From NCBI GenBank assembly GCA_025351765.1, contig JANXVH010000017.1:1-37874 (forward strand): a stretch of DNA of 37,874 nucleotides. The letters run 5' to 3'. Shown in pieces: positions 6,565 through 15,350 of this stretch. A program made the position numbers and the translations under genes. The notes below the pieces were generated by a model. The model was not told where the DNA came from. It saw only the letters and a program-made list of their open reading frames with translations, and searched no databases. Source of the DNA: Pedobacter sp. GTDB taxonomy: Bacteria; Bacteroidota; Bacteroidia; Sphingobacteriales; Sphingobacteriaceae. How positions within the stretch are numbered: the first letter of the stretch is position 1; each line of letters starts with the position of its first letter.

Positions 6565-9500
6565 TTAATTTTTTTCAGAGCTTTTTTTGGGAATTGTAAT
6601 TGCTGGCATAACAACAGGTAATTTAGCAGGAATAGGCTTTTGCTCTTGATCTTTTTGTTTTTGGCTTTTGTGGTATTGACCAATAATTTTTTGTAAGAAT
6701 TCATGGAAGGAATCAAACTGTTGGGTATATATCAATCCCAGAGAAGTTACGTTGCTGTTTTGGCTTAATCCTAGAAAATTGTTAGCTTGTGCCGGAGGTT
6801 TATTAGCTATTTTACCGACTAAGGTACCATCCTTTTTTATTAGCGTAAGAATTTCAACTTCCCCACCTACATTGTTTTTTGTGAAGCCAATTGGCGAAAG
6901 GTCATTGGTGCTACGCCTGTCTATAATTCCAGCGTTCAAGATCACCCTGTCGTTAAATAACCTGAAAGAAGCATTGGCTTCACTTAAAGATCTTATATTG
7001 ATATCTACGAAATTCAGATTCAAAGATGACAACACATTATTAAACTGATTGAATAGCAATTCTGTCGCAGTGCTGGCTACCCCGGAAGTTAGCTGTTTTC
7101 CCAAATCTTCTTTACCTGTTCCTGGTGCAAAGCTTCTTCTAACGATTAAGCTGAGCGCTTGCAGATTTCTGTTATTTTCATCATTGAAGTATGATTGAAG
7201 CTCTTCTTTAATTGAGGGATTAGACGGGAAAAATATATCTAAGGTAATCTTAGGTTTTAAGAGGAGTTCCGTTAGCCCCATTTCTACTTCAGTAAGAATG
7301 CGCTCACTAGAGTTTCTCGCCTCTCTGTTTGCAGCAGTGTATAAGTCGCTCAAACTAGCTCTAAGTGAGTATATGGCTTTTAAATTAATTTGGGCTGTAG
7401 TTGGATTGCCGGTCCACCGGATAGTTCCTCCTTGCCTAATCTGGAATTTTTTATTAATAATTTCTTGAGCAGTGAAATCAAAACTACCGCTTTCGATTAT
7501 ATAGTCTCCAGACATTTCAAAATCGCCGAGGCTATTGATGTTGAGGGCGAGGTTTTTTGAATATCCACGGCCTGACAAATTACCTAAGCTGGTAAAAATA
7601 TTTGCAGTGCTGTTCGCGTCCACATCCAATTTTAAACTCATGGTAAGACCATCAAAGTTTGTCTCCTTCTTAACTACTTTTGTGGTGTCTGTGCTGATAA
7701 ATGTTATGAAGTCTTTGTTAGAAACAATTTCTGAGCTATTTAGCGGTAAATTGAAGACCGTTCCACGTTCTGTTTTTGCATCAATATCAATAAATATTTT
7801 GTTGGTTGGCCCTTTGAATTTAAAGATGCCAGTACCATACGCCCGACCAAAGTAGAGTGGATTGTCTTTTGATGTTGTATTGAGTGCCATGAAATTTTTG
7901 GCATCCACAATTACATCAATTGTCGGATTGTTAAGATCATTTAAATCTACTGAACCATTGGCAACGGCTTGATTATTCTCAACATCAATTAATTTAAGGT
8001 CATTTATTTTAATTACGCTATTTTCCACTATTACACGGTTGGTGATTGTGTATGCAGTTTTCAGGTAATTAATGGACATTCCTCCCTTGTCAAAAGAAAT
8101 TTCACCATTAATAGCTGGCCTGCTCAATGAACCTTTTATGGTAAGATCGGCTGATATATGGCCTTTCAAATCTGATACAAGTTTTTTCACAAAAGGTTCT
8201 AAAACGGCAAGTTCGCTTTGATTAAGTTTGAGACCCATATCGATCTCCTTTTTTTCTAAGTCAAGAATTCCGCTTGCCTTCAGAGTTTCATTACTTCCCG
8301 CAACTATATTTGTAAATATATTAATCGCATTCCTCGTCCTTTCGTAGGAAGAAGTGTCTGTAAGTGTTCCAATGTACGTATTGTTAAATCTTAGTGAATC
8401 AATTTTCAAGTTATCGAAGATTCTTGGCGATTTTAAAATGTTGTATAATTTAGTTTCACCGTTGGCCTTACCGGATAATTTAACACCCAACGTTTTTACA
8501 AATGGATTAACAGTTTTTAGATCAAAATTTTTAAAACCTACTAATAAGAGATCCTCCGGTGATTCGGAAAGTATGCCATCAACTGTTAAAAGCTGTGTGC
8601 CATTACTAAGATCGAAATTACTAATCTCTGTTTTACCATTGTGGGAGCTGATTTGTACTTTTTGTTGAATTTTCCAATCTTCATTGTTAATTTTAAGAAT
8701 AGATGGTAGCACGCTAATTTTAGCTGTTGTATCACTGGAGAACTCAACCAATCCGTTCAAATCCAATTGGTTAATGTCATCTGAGTTTGACAGCTTCACA
8801 TTTAGAGCTAAGCTATCATTTCTCAAAATATTTGAAATGTTCACGTTTTTGATGTACAAGCTATCGTTCAAGTCCACTCTATCTGATGTCATAGTTGCTT
8901 GTAACTGATCAGTTGAAGTATTCTCATCTAAAATGATGTTGTTTATTTTAATCCCCTTGTATTTCAGCTTTTTAACAAATCCATTTAGCGTGGCTATATT
9001 GTTTGGTGAATCAAATTTGCCGATTAGAATTGCCTCATCCTCGATTTCCAAGCCCGGTGCAATAAGTTCTGCTATTGGTTCAAATTTCTTGATCTTTAAA
9101 TTGAGATCGAAAATCTGATTACCATATTTTAAATTACTGGTTTTTAGAGACGGGATGTACCTTTTTGCCAGAGCCTTATAGTAAGCAACAATCGTATTCA
9201 AGTCGTATTGGCCTTTTAAACTGGCATCTAATATATCAGAGGTAACGGTCAGGCTTCTTTCTCGGCCTAATCCATTCGCTTGTAATCTAACTGAATCTAT
9301 ATTATATATTCCCTTTACATTCTCTAATCGTATTTTTTGGATCATTAATCTGCCTTGTATATTATTTAGGTTATTGCCAGAAAAATTAGTGTTGAATTTA
9401 GCATCTATCTTTAAAGAATCTTTATAGAGTTTAAGTGCCTTCAGTTTTGCATTTTTTATGGTTGCATTGAAGTTAAATATAGGTAACGCTGGATTCAGGT

Positions 9501-11025
9501 TTACACTGCCATCAAATGCCAACTGGACGTTCTTGTCACTTATTTTTACTGATCCATCAAAATACTTTTTAATGAATGTTCCGTTTATTTTGACATTTCT
9601 GTAACGGTAATTATTGAAGTCAATATAGCTAATGGCACCATTGAGCTTCTCAGAAAGGTTTTTAAGCTCAGTTCCACGACCTTTAACGTAAAGTTTAGCA
9701 GAAATTCTACCGAGCTTTTTTTCATTTAGTAAGGTGCCAAGATTAAAGTTTTCGGCCTTGATATTGCCAATATAGGAGGGGATTCCCTGCTCATCAATCT
9801 TCATATTAATGTCTGAAACTACACGGCCAAGTTTAGTTTTAAATTCCCCATATGCAATAAAGTTATTTTGGAAACCGGTAAAAGAGCCATTAAAATTTAT
9901 ATTGCCAAACTTATATATAATTGAAGGGACTAACTTCGATTTCGTTCCTGTTATGTCCGTTAGTATTTCATCAAGATCGGCCTTGTTTGTTCCAGCCATC
10001 TCAATCTTCAAATCCATGAAAGTGTCCTTAATATTTGGCAGTCCTTTTACGATAAAATCTCCTTTAATATAAGTCGCTTTACCTGCTTTAATAGAAAGCT
10101 TTTTGGCTTTCAAATTATTAACCAGGCCTGAAATTTGCCCGTCCAATTCAAGATTTAAATTTATGTTATTTAGTTTTGAGGTGAAATACTTTGCGTCGCT
10201 TGATGACAAGAAGCTGTTTTTGAAATTTGCTGTCATTCTAACTTTATTGACGTAATCCCTAAAATCACTGTATTTAGAGAAAGTCATTTTAAAGTAGTCT
10301 GCCAATCTACTCTTATTTGTTACCAGTTTCAGGTTCTTAAGCTCTATTTTGTTAGTATCGATTGTGGCAAATGATGTTAAGTTCTTTAAATAAAAGCCGC
10401 TTTTTTCCTTAAAATTCAAGTTTTTAATATTGGCTTGTAAAATATGATCGGAGGTATTTAGCTGCTCGAAGATGCCGTTTAGCGCATTGAGCTCTATGTC
10501 ATCAAAATTCACCTCTTTTAATAAGGTATCAATCCGCAAATTTTTATACTTGAATGAAATGTTATTTAGAATTATCCTTTCAAATGATACTTCGTATGGC
10601 TTTTTTTTCAATTTTACTTTTGGTGATCCTGAGCTAAAATAGTTAATGATAAAATCAAGGTTTGTAGTTCTATCTTTATAAGACTTTAAAAAAAAATGAC
10701 CATTATTAATTTGAACCGTATTGACCTTAATGACCCTTTTTTTTAGCGAAAATTCAGTTATATCAATTAAGAATTCAGATGTATTTAAAATTGTATCCTT
10801 TTGCAGATCAAGTACAGTCAAGTTTTCAAGTACAACCGATTTGAATGGTTTTAGATAAACGCCGCTAAGGGTTATTGTCGTGTTTAATTCTTTTGAAAGA
10901 TAAGCCGCCGCTTTTTTTGCTACGAAAGTTTGAACTGGCTTAAATTGAATTGAAAAAACAATAATGGCGATCAATAATATAATTGATGCAATTATCCAAA
11001 GAAGTATTTTTAATAGTTTTTTAAT
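6565..11025 (-). CDS. tamB: TamB-like translocation/assembly module protein
   Basis: This is a giant envelope protein (1469 residues from a TTG at 10974; about 1486 if started at 11025). It is one N-terminal membrane anchor, a long array of AsmA/TamB beta-repeats, and a C-terminal TamB domain (DUF490, about the last 350 residues, containing GDFEMSGDYIIESGSFDF). TamB-type proteins bridge inner and outer membrane and help lipid transport or outer-membrane protein insertion. The start is unusual. The TTG at 10974 would cut the anchor in half; upstream in frame the minus strand encodes IKKLLKILLWIIASIILL, plainly the missing half of the helix, opening with ATT at 11025-11023. No ATG, GTG or TTG lies upstream in that frame before a stop. 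I therefore infer an AUU start. The gene is divergent from tsaD, 27 bases apart. Confidence 0.85.
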   Translation of the reverse strand: MKKLLKILLWIIASIILLIAIIVFSIQFKPVQTFVAKKAAAYLSKELNTTITLSGVYLKPFKSVVLENLTVLDLQKDTILNTSEFLIDITEFSLKKRVIKVNTVQINNGHFFLKSYKDRTTNLDFIINYFSSGSPKVKLKKKPYEVSFERIILNNISFKYKNLRIDTLLKEVNFDDIELNALNGIFEQLNTSDHILQANIKNLNFKEKSGFYLKNLTSFATIDTNKIELKNLKLVTNKSRLADYFKMTFSKYSDFRDYVNKVRMTANFKNSFLSSSDAKYFTSKLNNINLNLELDGQISGLVNNLKAKKLSIKAGKATYIKGDFIVKGLPNIKDTFMDLKIEMAGTNKADLDEILTDITGTKSKLVPSIIYKFGNINFNGSFTGFQNNFIAYGEFKTKLGRVVSDINMKIDEQGIPSYIGNIKAENFNLGTLLNEKKLGRISAKLYVKGRGTELKNLSEKLNGAISYIDFNNYRYRNVKINGTFIKKYFDGSVKISDKNVQLAFDGSVNLNPALPIFNFNATIKNAKLKALKLYKDSLKIDAKFNTNFSGNNLNNIQGRLMIQKIRLENVKGIYNIDSVRLQANGLGRERSLTVTSDILDASLKGQYDLNTIVAYYKALAKRYIPSLKTSNLKYGNQIFDLNLKIKKFEPIAELIAPGLEIEDEAILIGKFDSPNNIATLNGFVKKLKYKGIKINNIILDENTSTDQLQATMTSDRVDLNDSLYIKNVNISNILRNDSLALNVKLSNSDDINQLDLNGLVEFSSDTTAKISVLPSILKINNEDWKIQQKVQISSHNGKTEISNFDLSNGTQLLTVDGILSESPEDLLLVGFKNFDLKTVNPFVKTLGVKLSGKANGETKLYNILKSPRIFDNLKIDSLRFNNTYIGTLTDTSSYERTRNAINIFTNIVAGSNETLKASGILDLEKKEIDMGLKLNQSELAVLEPFVKKLVSDLKGHISADLTIKGSLSRPAINGEISFDKGGMSINYLKTAYTITNRVIVENSVIKINDLKLIDVENNQAVANGSVDLNDLNNPTIDVIVDAKNFMALNTTSKDNPLYFGRAYGTGIFKFKGPTNKIFIDIDAKTERGTVFNLPLNSSEIVSNKDFITFISTDTTKVVKKETNFDGLTMSLKLDVDANSTANIFTSLGNLSGRGYSKNLALNINSLGDFEMSGDYIIESGSFDFTAQEIINKKFQIRQGGTIRWTGNPTTAQINLKAIYSLRASLSDLYTAANREARNSSERILTEVEMGLTELLLKPKITLDIFFPSNPSIKEELQSYFNDENNRNLQALSLIVRRSFAPGTGKEDLGKQLTSGVASTATELLFNQFNNVLSSLNLNFVDINIRSLSEANASFRLFNDRVILNAGIIDRRSTNDLSPIGFTKNNVGGEVEILTLIKKDGTLVGKIANKPPAQANNFLGLSQNSNVTSLGLIYTQQFDSFHEFLQKIIGQYHKSQKQKDQEQKPIPAKLPVVMPAITIPKKSSEKN

Positions 11026-11032
11026 AGTTTTG
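11025..11032 (+). promoter_or_regulatory. -7 box of tsaD
   Basis: TAGTTTTG fits TAnnTTTG and ends 20 bases before the GTG start of tsaD. It touches the presumed tamB start codon on the other strand, so the two divergent genes share a very compact control region. Confidence 0.4.
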
Positions 11033-11052
11033 TAGCTTAAATAAAATAAATC

Positions 11053-12054
11053 GTGTCAATAATACTTGCTATTGAATCTTCCTGTGATGAGACCTCAGTT
11101 GCTATATGTAACAATGGCAAAATTACTGCCAATGTTATTGCAAACCAAACTATTCACCAAAATTACGGAGGTGTCATTCCTGAACTCGCTTCTAGAGTTC
11201 ATCAGCAGAATATAATTCCTGTAGTCCAACAAGCATTAATTGATGGTAAAGTTAACAAAAATGATCTGAATGCTATTGCGTTTACCCAAGGTCCGGGGTT
11301 ATTAGGATCCCTTCTAGTAGGAGTATCATTTGCAAAATCTTTTGCGATGGCAATGAGTTTGCCCCTAATATCTGTTAATCACATGCATGCCCATATTTTG
11401 GCGCATTTTATTGATGATCCTCAACCTTCATTCCCATTCCTATGTCTAACTGTTTCAGGTGGTCATACTCAAATCGTGGTGGTAAGAAGTTACTCTAATA
11501 TGGAGGTTGTGGGAGAAACACTGGATGATGCCGCGGGCGAAGCTTTTGATAAGACAGCGAAGCTCCTAAATTTACCATATCCAGGCGGCCCGCTAATTGA
11601 TCAACATGCAAAAATGGGTAATCCATTAGCATTCAAATTTAGTGAACCTCAAATAAAGAGCCTTGATTATAGTTTTAGTGGTTTTAAAACATCAATCTTA
11701 TATTTTATTAGAAATAAAGAAAAGCAAAACGAAAATTTCATTGTCGAGAATTTAAGTGATATTTGTGCATCGGTGCAATATAGTATTGTAAATATCTTGC
11801 TCGGCAAAGTGAAAAAGGCAGCAAAGGATTATAAAATTGATCAAATAGCTATTGCAGGTGGTGTTTCTGCTAACTCGGGTTTGAGAACTGGATTAAAAAA
11901 TTTGGCAGATGAGCAAAATTGGAACGTATTCATGCCTGCGTTTGAGTACTGTACAGATAATGCTGCTATGATAGCTATTGCAGGACATTATAAATATATA
12001 AACAATGATTTTGTTGGCCAGAATGTTGCTCCTTTATCTAGAATGGAATTTTAA
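11053..12054 (+). CDS. tsaD: tRNA threonylcarbamoyladenosine transferase TsaD
   Basis: This 333-residue ASKHA-fold enzyme transfers the threonylcarbamoyl group to A37 of ANN-decoding tRNAs together with TsaB and TsaE. The metal-binding HxxxH is at H110 and H114 (HMHAH). The opening ILAIESSCDETSVAI, the block LCLTVSGGHTQIVVV and the C-terminal GGVSANSGLR match the family, and the length is normal. The start codon is GTG at 11053 (encoding MSIILAIESS). It is followed after 14 bases by a small membrane protein on the same strand. Confidence 0.97.
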   Translation: MSIILAIESSCDETSVAICNNGKITANVIANQTIHQNYGGVIPELASRVHQQNIIPVVQQALIDGKVNKNDLNAIAFTQGPGLLGSLLVGVSFAKSFAMAMSLPLISVNHMHAHILAHFIDDPQPSFPFLCLTVSGGHTQIVVVRSYSNMEVVGETLDDAAGEAFDKTAKLLNLPYPGGPLIDQHAKMGNPLAFKFSEPQIKSLDYSFSGFKTSILYFIRNKEKQNENFIVENLSDICASVQYSIVNILLGKVKKAAKDYKIDQIAIAGGVSANSGLRTGLKNLADEQNWNVFMPAFEYCTDNAAMIAIAGHYKYINNDFVGQNVAPLSRMEF

Positions 12055-12068
12055 TTTAATTGATAGTT

Positions 12069-12290
12069 ATGAGTATAATGAGTTTTGTTTTTTTTGGATT
12101 GATGCTACTTCCGCTAGTTATATTTCTAATATGGATTATAAATAAAGATAAAAAAAAGAACTATTTAGGGTTGCTTGTACTTATTGCGATGGCAATTGTT
12201 GCAATATACTCAATTGTAAAATTTGATAGTAATTTTATGGAAAGCAATCCGGCAATAAATGGAAAGCCTCAATCTCCTAGCTATAGGTAA
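12069..12290 (+). CDS. Small membrane protein, unknown function
   Basis: This protein of 73 residues starts at the ATG at 12069 (MSIMSFVFFG); an upstream TTG at 12060 is less likely. There are two hydrophobic spans, about 4-24 and 32-50, joined by a lysine-rich loop (NKDKKKN), which suggests a helical hairpin with the loop in the cytoplasm. The polar tail is rich in proline, asparagine and serine. No family is recognised. It lies 14 bases after tsaD and before a terminator, so it is probably co-transcribed with tsaD. Confidence 0.65.
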   Translation: MSIMSFVFFGLMLLPLVIFLIWIINKDKKKNYLGLLVLIAMAIVAIYSIVKFDSNFMESNPAINGKPQSPSYR

Positions 12291-12295
12291 ATAAT

Positions 12296-12328
12296 AAAAA
12301 GAGGCCTCTCATCCGGAAGCCTCTTTTT
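12296..12328. terminator. Bidirectional terminator between tsaD unit and recA
   Basis: AAAAAGAGGC (12296-12305) is the exact complement of GCCTCTTTTT (12319-12328), with a 13-base loop. The A-run and T-run make it work in both directions. It serves the convergent small membrane gene and recA. Confidence 0.9.
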
Positions 12329-12338
12329 ATTTGATTAC

Positions 12339-13352
12339 TTATTTTTTTTCATCAGGAGTTTCTACGCTAACTTCTGCTCTTATTTTTGCTTCTATTTCTT
12401 CAGAAAGCTCTGGATTGTCAAGTAACAATTGCTTTACCGCATCTCTTCCTTGTCCAAGTTTAGTTTCTCCATAAGAAAACCACGATCCAGCTTTTTTAAT
12501 AATATTAAAGTCGACTCCCAGATCAATAATCTCTCCTGTTTTGGAAATGCCTTCGCCAAACATAATATCAAATTCAGCAATCCGAAAGGGTGGAGCCACC
12601 TTATTCTTAACAATCTTAACTTTTACCCTATTTCCGGAAACTTCGTCCGAGTCCTTAATTTGCGAGATCCTTCTGATATCAAGGCGAACTGAAGCATAAA
12701 ATTTTAATGCGTTACCGCCTGTTGTAGTTTCTGGGTTTCCAAACATTACACCAATTTTCTCCCTTAATTGGTTAATAAAGATACAGCAGCATCCTGTTTT
12801 TGCTATAGTTCCCGTAAGCTTTCTAAGTGCTTGTGACATTAGCCTTGCCTGAAGACCCATCTTTGAATCACCCATTTCACCTTCAATTTCCGCCTTTGGA
12901 ACCAATGCAGCAACGGAGTCAATTACAATTACATCTATTGCTCCAGATCTAATCAGGTTATCCGCGATTTCCAAAGCCTGTTCGCCATTGTCAGGCTGAG
13001 ATATCAATAGATTATCTACGTCTACACCTAGCTTTTTAGCATAACCCTTATCAAATGCATGCTCTGCATCGATAAATGCAGCAATGCCGCCTTTTTTCTG
13101 AGCTTCAGCTATTATATGGGTTGCCAGGGTCGTTTTACCAGAAGATTCAGGGCCGTAGATCTCTATTACCCTTCCTTTGGGTACTCCTCCTATTCCCAAT
13201 GCGATATCGAGGCTGATCGAGCCTGTAGAAATCGATTCAATTGCCTCTACAGCACTATCACCCAATTTCATAACCGTGCCCTTCCCATAAGATTTTTCTA
13301 GTTTATCAAGAGTGAGTTGTAATGCTTTTAATTTATCTGCGCTTGTGCTCAT
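12339..13352 (-). CDS. recA: Recombinase RecA
   Basis: This 337-residue protein forms ATP-dependent filaments on single-stranded DNA for strand exchange and the SOS response. Walker [10 protein letters not shown] is at 67-75, Walker B-type [12 protein letters not shown] near 140, and the family signature [13 protein letters not shown]...INQLREKIG follows. Length and N- and C-terminal parts are normal, including the acidic C-terminal tail. It has its own promoter (13404-13435) with a palindrome on the predicted transcription start, and ends at a strong bidirectional terminator. nth lies upstream on the same strand, 132 bases away. Confidence 0.98.
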   Translation of the reverse strand: MSTSADKLKALQLTLDKLEKSYGKGTVMKLGDSAVEAIESISTGSISLDIALGIGGVPKGRVIEIYGPESSGKTTLATHIIAEAQKKGGIAAFIDAEHAFDKGYAKKLGVDVDNLLISQPDNGEQALEIADNLIRSGAIDVIVIDSVAALVPKAEIEGEMGDSKMGLQARLMSQALRKLTGTIAKTGCCCIFINQLREKIGVMFGNPETTTGGNALKFYASVRLDIRRISQIKDSDEVSGNRVKVKIVKNKVAPPFRIAEFDIMFGEGISKTGEIIDLGVDFNIIKKAGSWFSYGETKLGQGRDAVKQLLLDNPELSEEIEAKIRAEVSVETPDEKK

Positions 13353-13389
13353 AATATACTATTCATTAAAGTTTATTTAAATTTATTGT

Positions 13390-13404
13390 GCTAATTATAT
13401 TAGC
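13390..13404. promoter_or_regulatory. Palindrome on the recA start site (possible operator)
   Basis: GCTAAT-TAT-ATTAGC is a perfect 6-bp inverted repeat with a 3-base centre. On the minus strand it begins at the last base of the recA -7 box and covers the predicted transcription start, a classical repressor position. It does not resemble the E. coli or B. subtilis LexA boxes. Function is inferred from position. Confidence 0.45.
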
Positions 13405-13435
13405 AAATATATATTTTATTTAAATATAAGTACAA
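13404..13435 (-). promoter_or_regulatory. recA promoter
   Basis: On the minus strand, -33 TTG (complement of 13433-13435) and -7 TATATTTG (13404-13411) are separated by 21 bases, close to the Bacteroidota consensus. The predicted leader is about 45 bases. Confidence 0.65.
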
Positions 13436-13484
13436 CCCCATTTTGCTTTATTTTTTTTAAAAATTATTTGGCTAAAAAAATTAG

Positions 13485-14123
13485 TTATTTATGCGCTCGT
13501 TGAAAGAATTTGCAAAAGCTTGTAATTTCGCAGACGCTACATTTAGGGGATCTTGCTACGCAAACATACCGGCCATGTAAAATCATCCAATGATGCGCAA
13601 TTGAAATAGTTTCCTGCGGTAAATTTTTAATTAATTCTTTTTCTACTGCGAGGGGTGTTTTTCCTGCCGAGAGCCCTATTCTATTTGCTACTCGGAAGAC
13701 GTGTGTATCAACCGCCATAGCCGGGGCATTATATATTACTGATGCTATAACGTTAGCCGTCTTCCTTCCTACTCCTGGCAACTTTTGAAGATCATCTATG
13801 TCCGAAGGAACTTCACTATTAAAATATTCCACAAGCATTTTCGCTGTACCTACCAGGTGTTTAGCTTTGTTATTGGGATAGCTGACGCTTTTGATATAAT
13901 CAAATACAAGATCTGGTGTAACTTCTGACAGTAATTTTGGGTTTGGGAAGCGATTAAATAAAGCAGGGGTAACTAAATTTATTCTTTTGTCAGTGCATTG
14001 TGCTGATAAAATAACGGCTACTAAGAGTTGGAAAGGGCCGTGGTAATGTAATTCTGTTACGGCATTAGGTAGCTTAACGGAAAAATGAGATACAAAAAGC
14101 TTGTAACGTTCTTTTTTGAGCAT
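13485..14123 (-). CDS. nth: Endonuclease III (DNA glycosylase/AP lyase)
   Basis: This 212-residue base-excision repair enzyme removes oxidised pyrimidines and nicks abasic sites. The helix-hairpin-helix LPGVGRKTANV carries the catalytic lysine region, and the following VDTHVFRVANR contains the catalytic aspartate. Four C-terminal cysteines (CVARSPKCSVCEITSFC) bind the 4Fe-4S cluster. The start is ATG 14123 (MLKKERYKLF); an in-frame extension to 14216 adds 31 residues that overlap the promoter and an inverted repeat. The -7 box ends 3 bases before this ATG, which suggests a leaderless transcript. Confidence 0.95.
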   Translation of the reverse strand: MLKKERYKLFVSHFSVKLPNAVTELHYHGPFQLLVAVILSAQCTDKRINLVTPALFNRFPNPKLLSEVTPDLVFDYIKSVSYPNNKAKHLVGTAKMLVEYFNSEVPSDIDDLQKLPGVGRKTANVIASVIYNAPAMAVDTHVFRVANRIGLSAGKTPLAVEKELIKNLPQETISIAHHWMILHGRYVCVARSPKCSVCEITSFCKFFQRAHK

Positions 14124-14126
14124 TGG

Positions 14127-14156
14127 CAAACTTATACAAATTGTACGTAAAGTCAA
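14127..14156 (-). promoter_or_regulatory. nth promoter
   Basis: On the minus strand, TTG (14156-14154) and TAAGTTTG (14134-14127) are 19 bases apart, a near-ideal Bacteroidota promoter. The -7 box is followed by CCA and then the ATG. Confidence 0.65.
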
Positions 14157-14166
14157 TGACAGGCAA

Positions 14167-14209
14167 TTCAAAATGTTGGTCGGCACGAATGTCAACCCAA
14201 CATTTTGAA
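14167..14209. repeat. Perfect 13-bp inverted repeat upstream of nth
   Basis: TTCAAAATGTTGG (14167-14179) is exactly complementary to CCAACATTTTGAA (14197-14209), with a 17-base spacer. It lies between the end of the 62-residue gene (14230) and the nth promoter (14127-14156). On the minus strand no T-run follows, so it is not a standard terminator, though it could still end the upstream transcript or act as a protein site. Confidence 0.7.
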
Positions 14210-14229
14210 GAATCATAATTTTGTTTAAA

Positions 14230-14418
14230 TTATTTTTTAATAGCGTAAGCGAGAATCTTATTGATTGTCTCGTCTAACGGATTCCTGTTTAAAGCATCGA
14301 GCTGAGGCTTAAGGGTTTCATAAAACGCCAAATCTGAAGAATCTATATTTTCAATAGTAGATTCCATCATTGATTTTTCGTAATTCATTTGATTAATTGA
14401 AGTAGAGGTTTCCATCAT
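14230..14418 (-). CDS. Small acidic hypothetical protein next to an ECF sigma gene
   Basis: This 62-residue soluble protein starts with two adjacent methionine codons (14418 or 14415). It is serine- and methionine-rich in the first 25 residues (MMETSTSINQMNYEKS) and predicted helical in the remainder, ending in DETINKILAYAIKK. There is no cysteine-histidine anti-sigma motif and no membrane span. I do not recognise a family. It begins 93 bases downstream of the sigma-factor gene on the same strand with no clear terminator between, so it may be on the same mRNA. Confidence 0.55.
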   Translation of the reverse strand: MMETSTSINQMNYEKSMMESTIENIDSSDLAFYETLKPQLDALNRNPLDETINKILAYAIKK

Positions 14419-14511
14419 AAGCGATTAACGAGTGTAAGTTTTCTTATTACAACGTAAGCAATTATAATTTATTTTACTTGGAAAATAAATTTTACCGCAA
14501 AACTCTTATAG

Positions 14512-15087
14512 TTAAGAAATTTCTTTCACCTTCATCATCTTTCTTAGATTACTAAGTGCATATCTCATCCTTCCCAGCGCAGTATTAATGCTAACACCTG
14601 TTAAATCAGCTATCTCCTTAAAACTAAGATCTGCATAATGCCGCATAATTAAAACTTCTTTTTGATCGTCTGGTAATAATCTAATCATTGTTCTAAGATC
14701 AAGATGTGTTTGTTCTCTGAGAATTTTATCCTCTGCACTTTCTTCTTGGAACAGCAGTAGGTTAAAAATATCTGTGCCATCTGCGCTGGTAATAACAGGC
14801 GCTCTTTTTTCGCGTCTAAAATAATCTATCACGAGGTTATGTGCAATTCTCATCACCCATGGCAAGAACTTGCCTTCTTCGTTATACTTGCCAGATCTCA
14901 ACGTATTAATCACTTTGATAAAGGCATCTTGGAAAATGTCTTCCGCCAGGTATTGATCTTTAACCAAAAGATATATTGAAGTGTAGATTTTCGATTTATG
15001 CCTCCGTAAAAGTTCTTCTAAAACGGATTCTTCTCCACTTAGATATAATTTTATCAGATCCTGATCGTTATAATGTTGTAGTTTCAT
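14512..15087 (-). CDS. ECF-type RNA polymerase sigma factor
   Basis: This 191-residue sigma-70-like factor lacks regions 1 and 3. Region 2 spans about 25-95 (YLLVKDQYLAEDIFQDAFIKV... FLPWVMRIAHNLVIDYFRR), and region 4 spans about 130-185 with its helix-turn-helix LSFKEIADLTGVSINTALGRMRYAL. Such factors direct RNA polymerase to stress or envelope genes. No membrane anti-sigma gene is next to it. The ATG is preceded by a strong Shine-Dalgarno AAGGAG, rare in this window, which suggests efficient translation initiation. It is divergent from uvrA across 263 bases. Confidence 0.92.
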   Translation of the reverse strand: MKLQHYNDQDLIKLYLSGEESVLEELLRRHKSKIYTSIYLLVKDQYLAEDIFQDAFIKVINTLRSGKYNEEGKFLPWVMRIAHNLVIDYFRREKRAPVITSADGTDIFNLLLFQEESAEDKILREQTHLDLRTMIRLLPDDQKEVLIMRHYADLSFKEIADLTGVSINTALGRMRYALSNLRKMMKVKEIS

Positions 15088-15350
15088 AGGATTCTCCTTA
15101 CTAAATTCCCTTGCTGTTTGCTAAAAAAATACTAAGTAGATGTTTGATTCGATATCGATTCTCCTATTAATGTTAGATGTGTGAATAGCCTAAACTGTTA
15201 TTAATTCAAAAGAAGCATTTTTTTATCAGAATTCAATATAAAAAATGTTAAAAAATAATATTCCTTTACTAATGGCATCAATTTAGCCCGTTGTTTCAAA
15301 TCTGCATATACATTATTTCAGGTATATTTGTAGCTTGTATAGTAATACTA
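15088..15350. other. Divergent control region, sigma factor / uvrA
   Basis: This is an AT-rich 263-base gap. It holds the AAGGAG ribosome site of the sigma gene at its left edge and the uvrA -7 box TATATTTG (15323-15330) at its right edge. A longer uvrA frame opening at 15291 runs through it but encodes a hydrophobic stretch foreign to UvrA. No RNA gene or further palindrome was recognised. Confidence 0.5.
15323..15330 (+). promoter_or_regulatory. -7 box of uvrA
   Basis: TATATTTG matches TAnnTTTG and lies 20 bases before the ATG at 15351. It supports the choice of this start over the upstream frame at 15291. A well-spaced -33 element is not obvious. Confidence 0.5.

Noticed and set aside
7535..10072. 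Several plus-strand frames of 60-106 codons inside tamB
   Set aside because: They lie antisense to a long coherent TamB protein and give sequence without domain character.
13353..13484. Standard LexA box before recA
   Set aside because: Neither CTGT-N8-ACAG nor GAAC-N4-GTTC is present; only the GCTAAT/ATTAGC palindrome is seen.
14124..14216. N-terminal extension of nth by 31 residues
   Set aside because: The extension covers the -33/-7 promoter and a perfect inverted repeat; MLKKERYKLF at 14123 is the family-like start.
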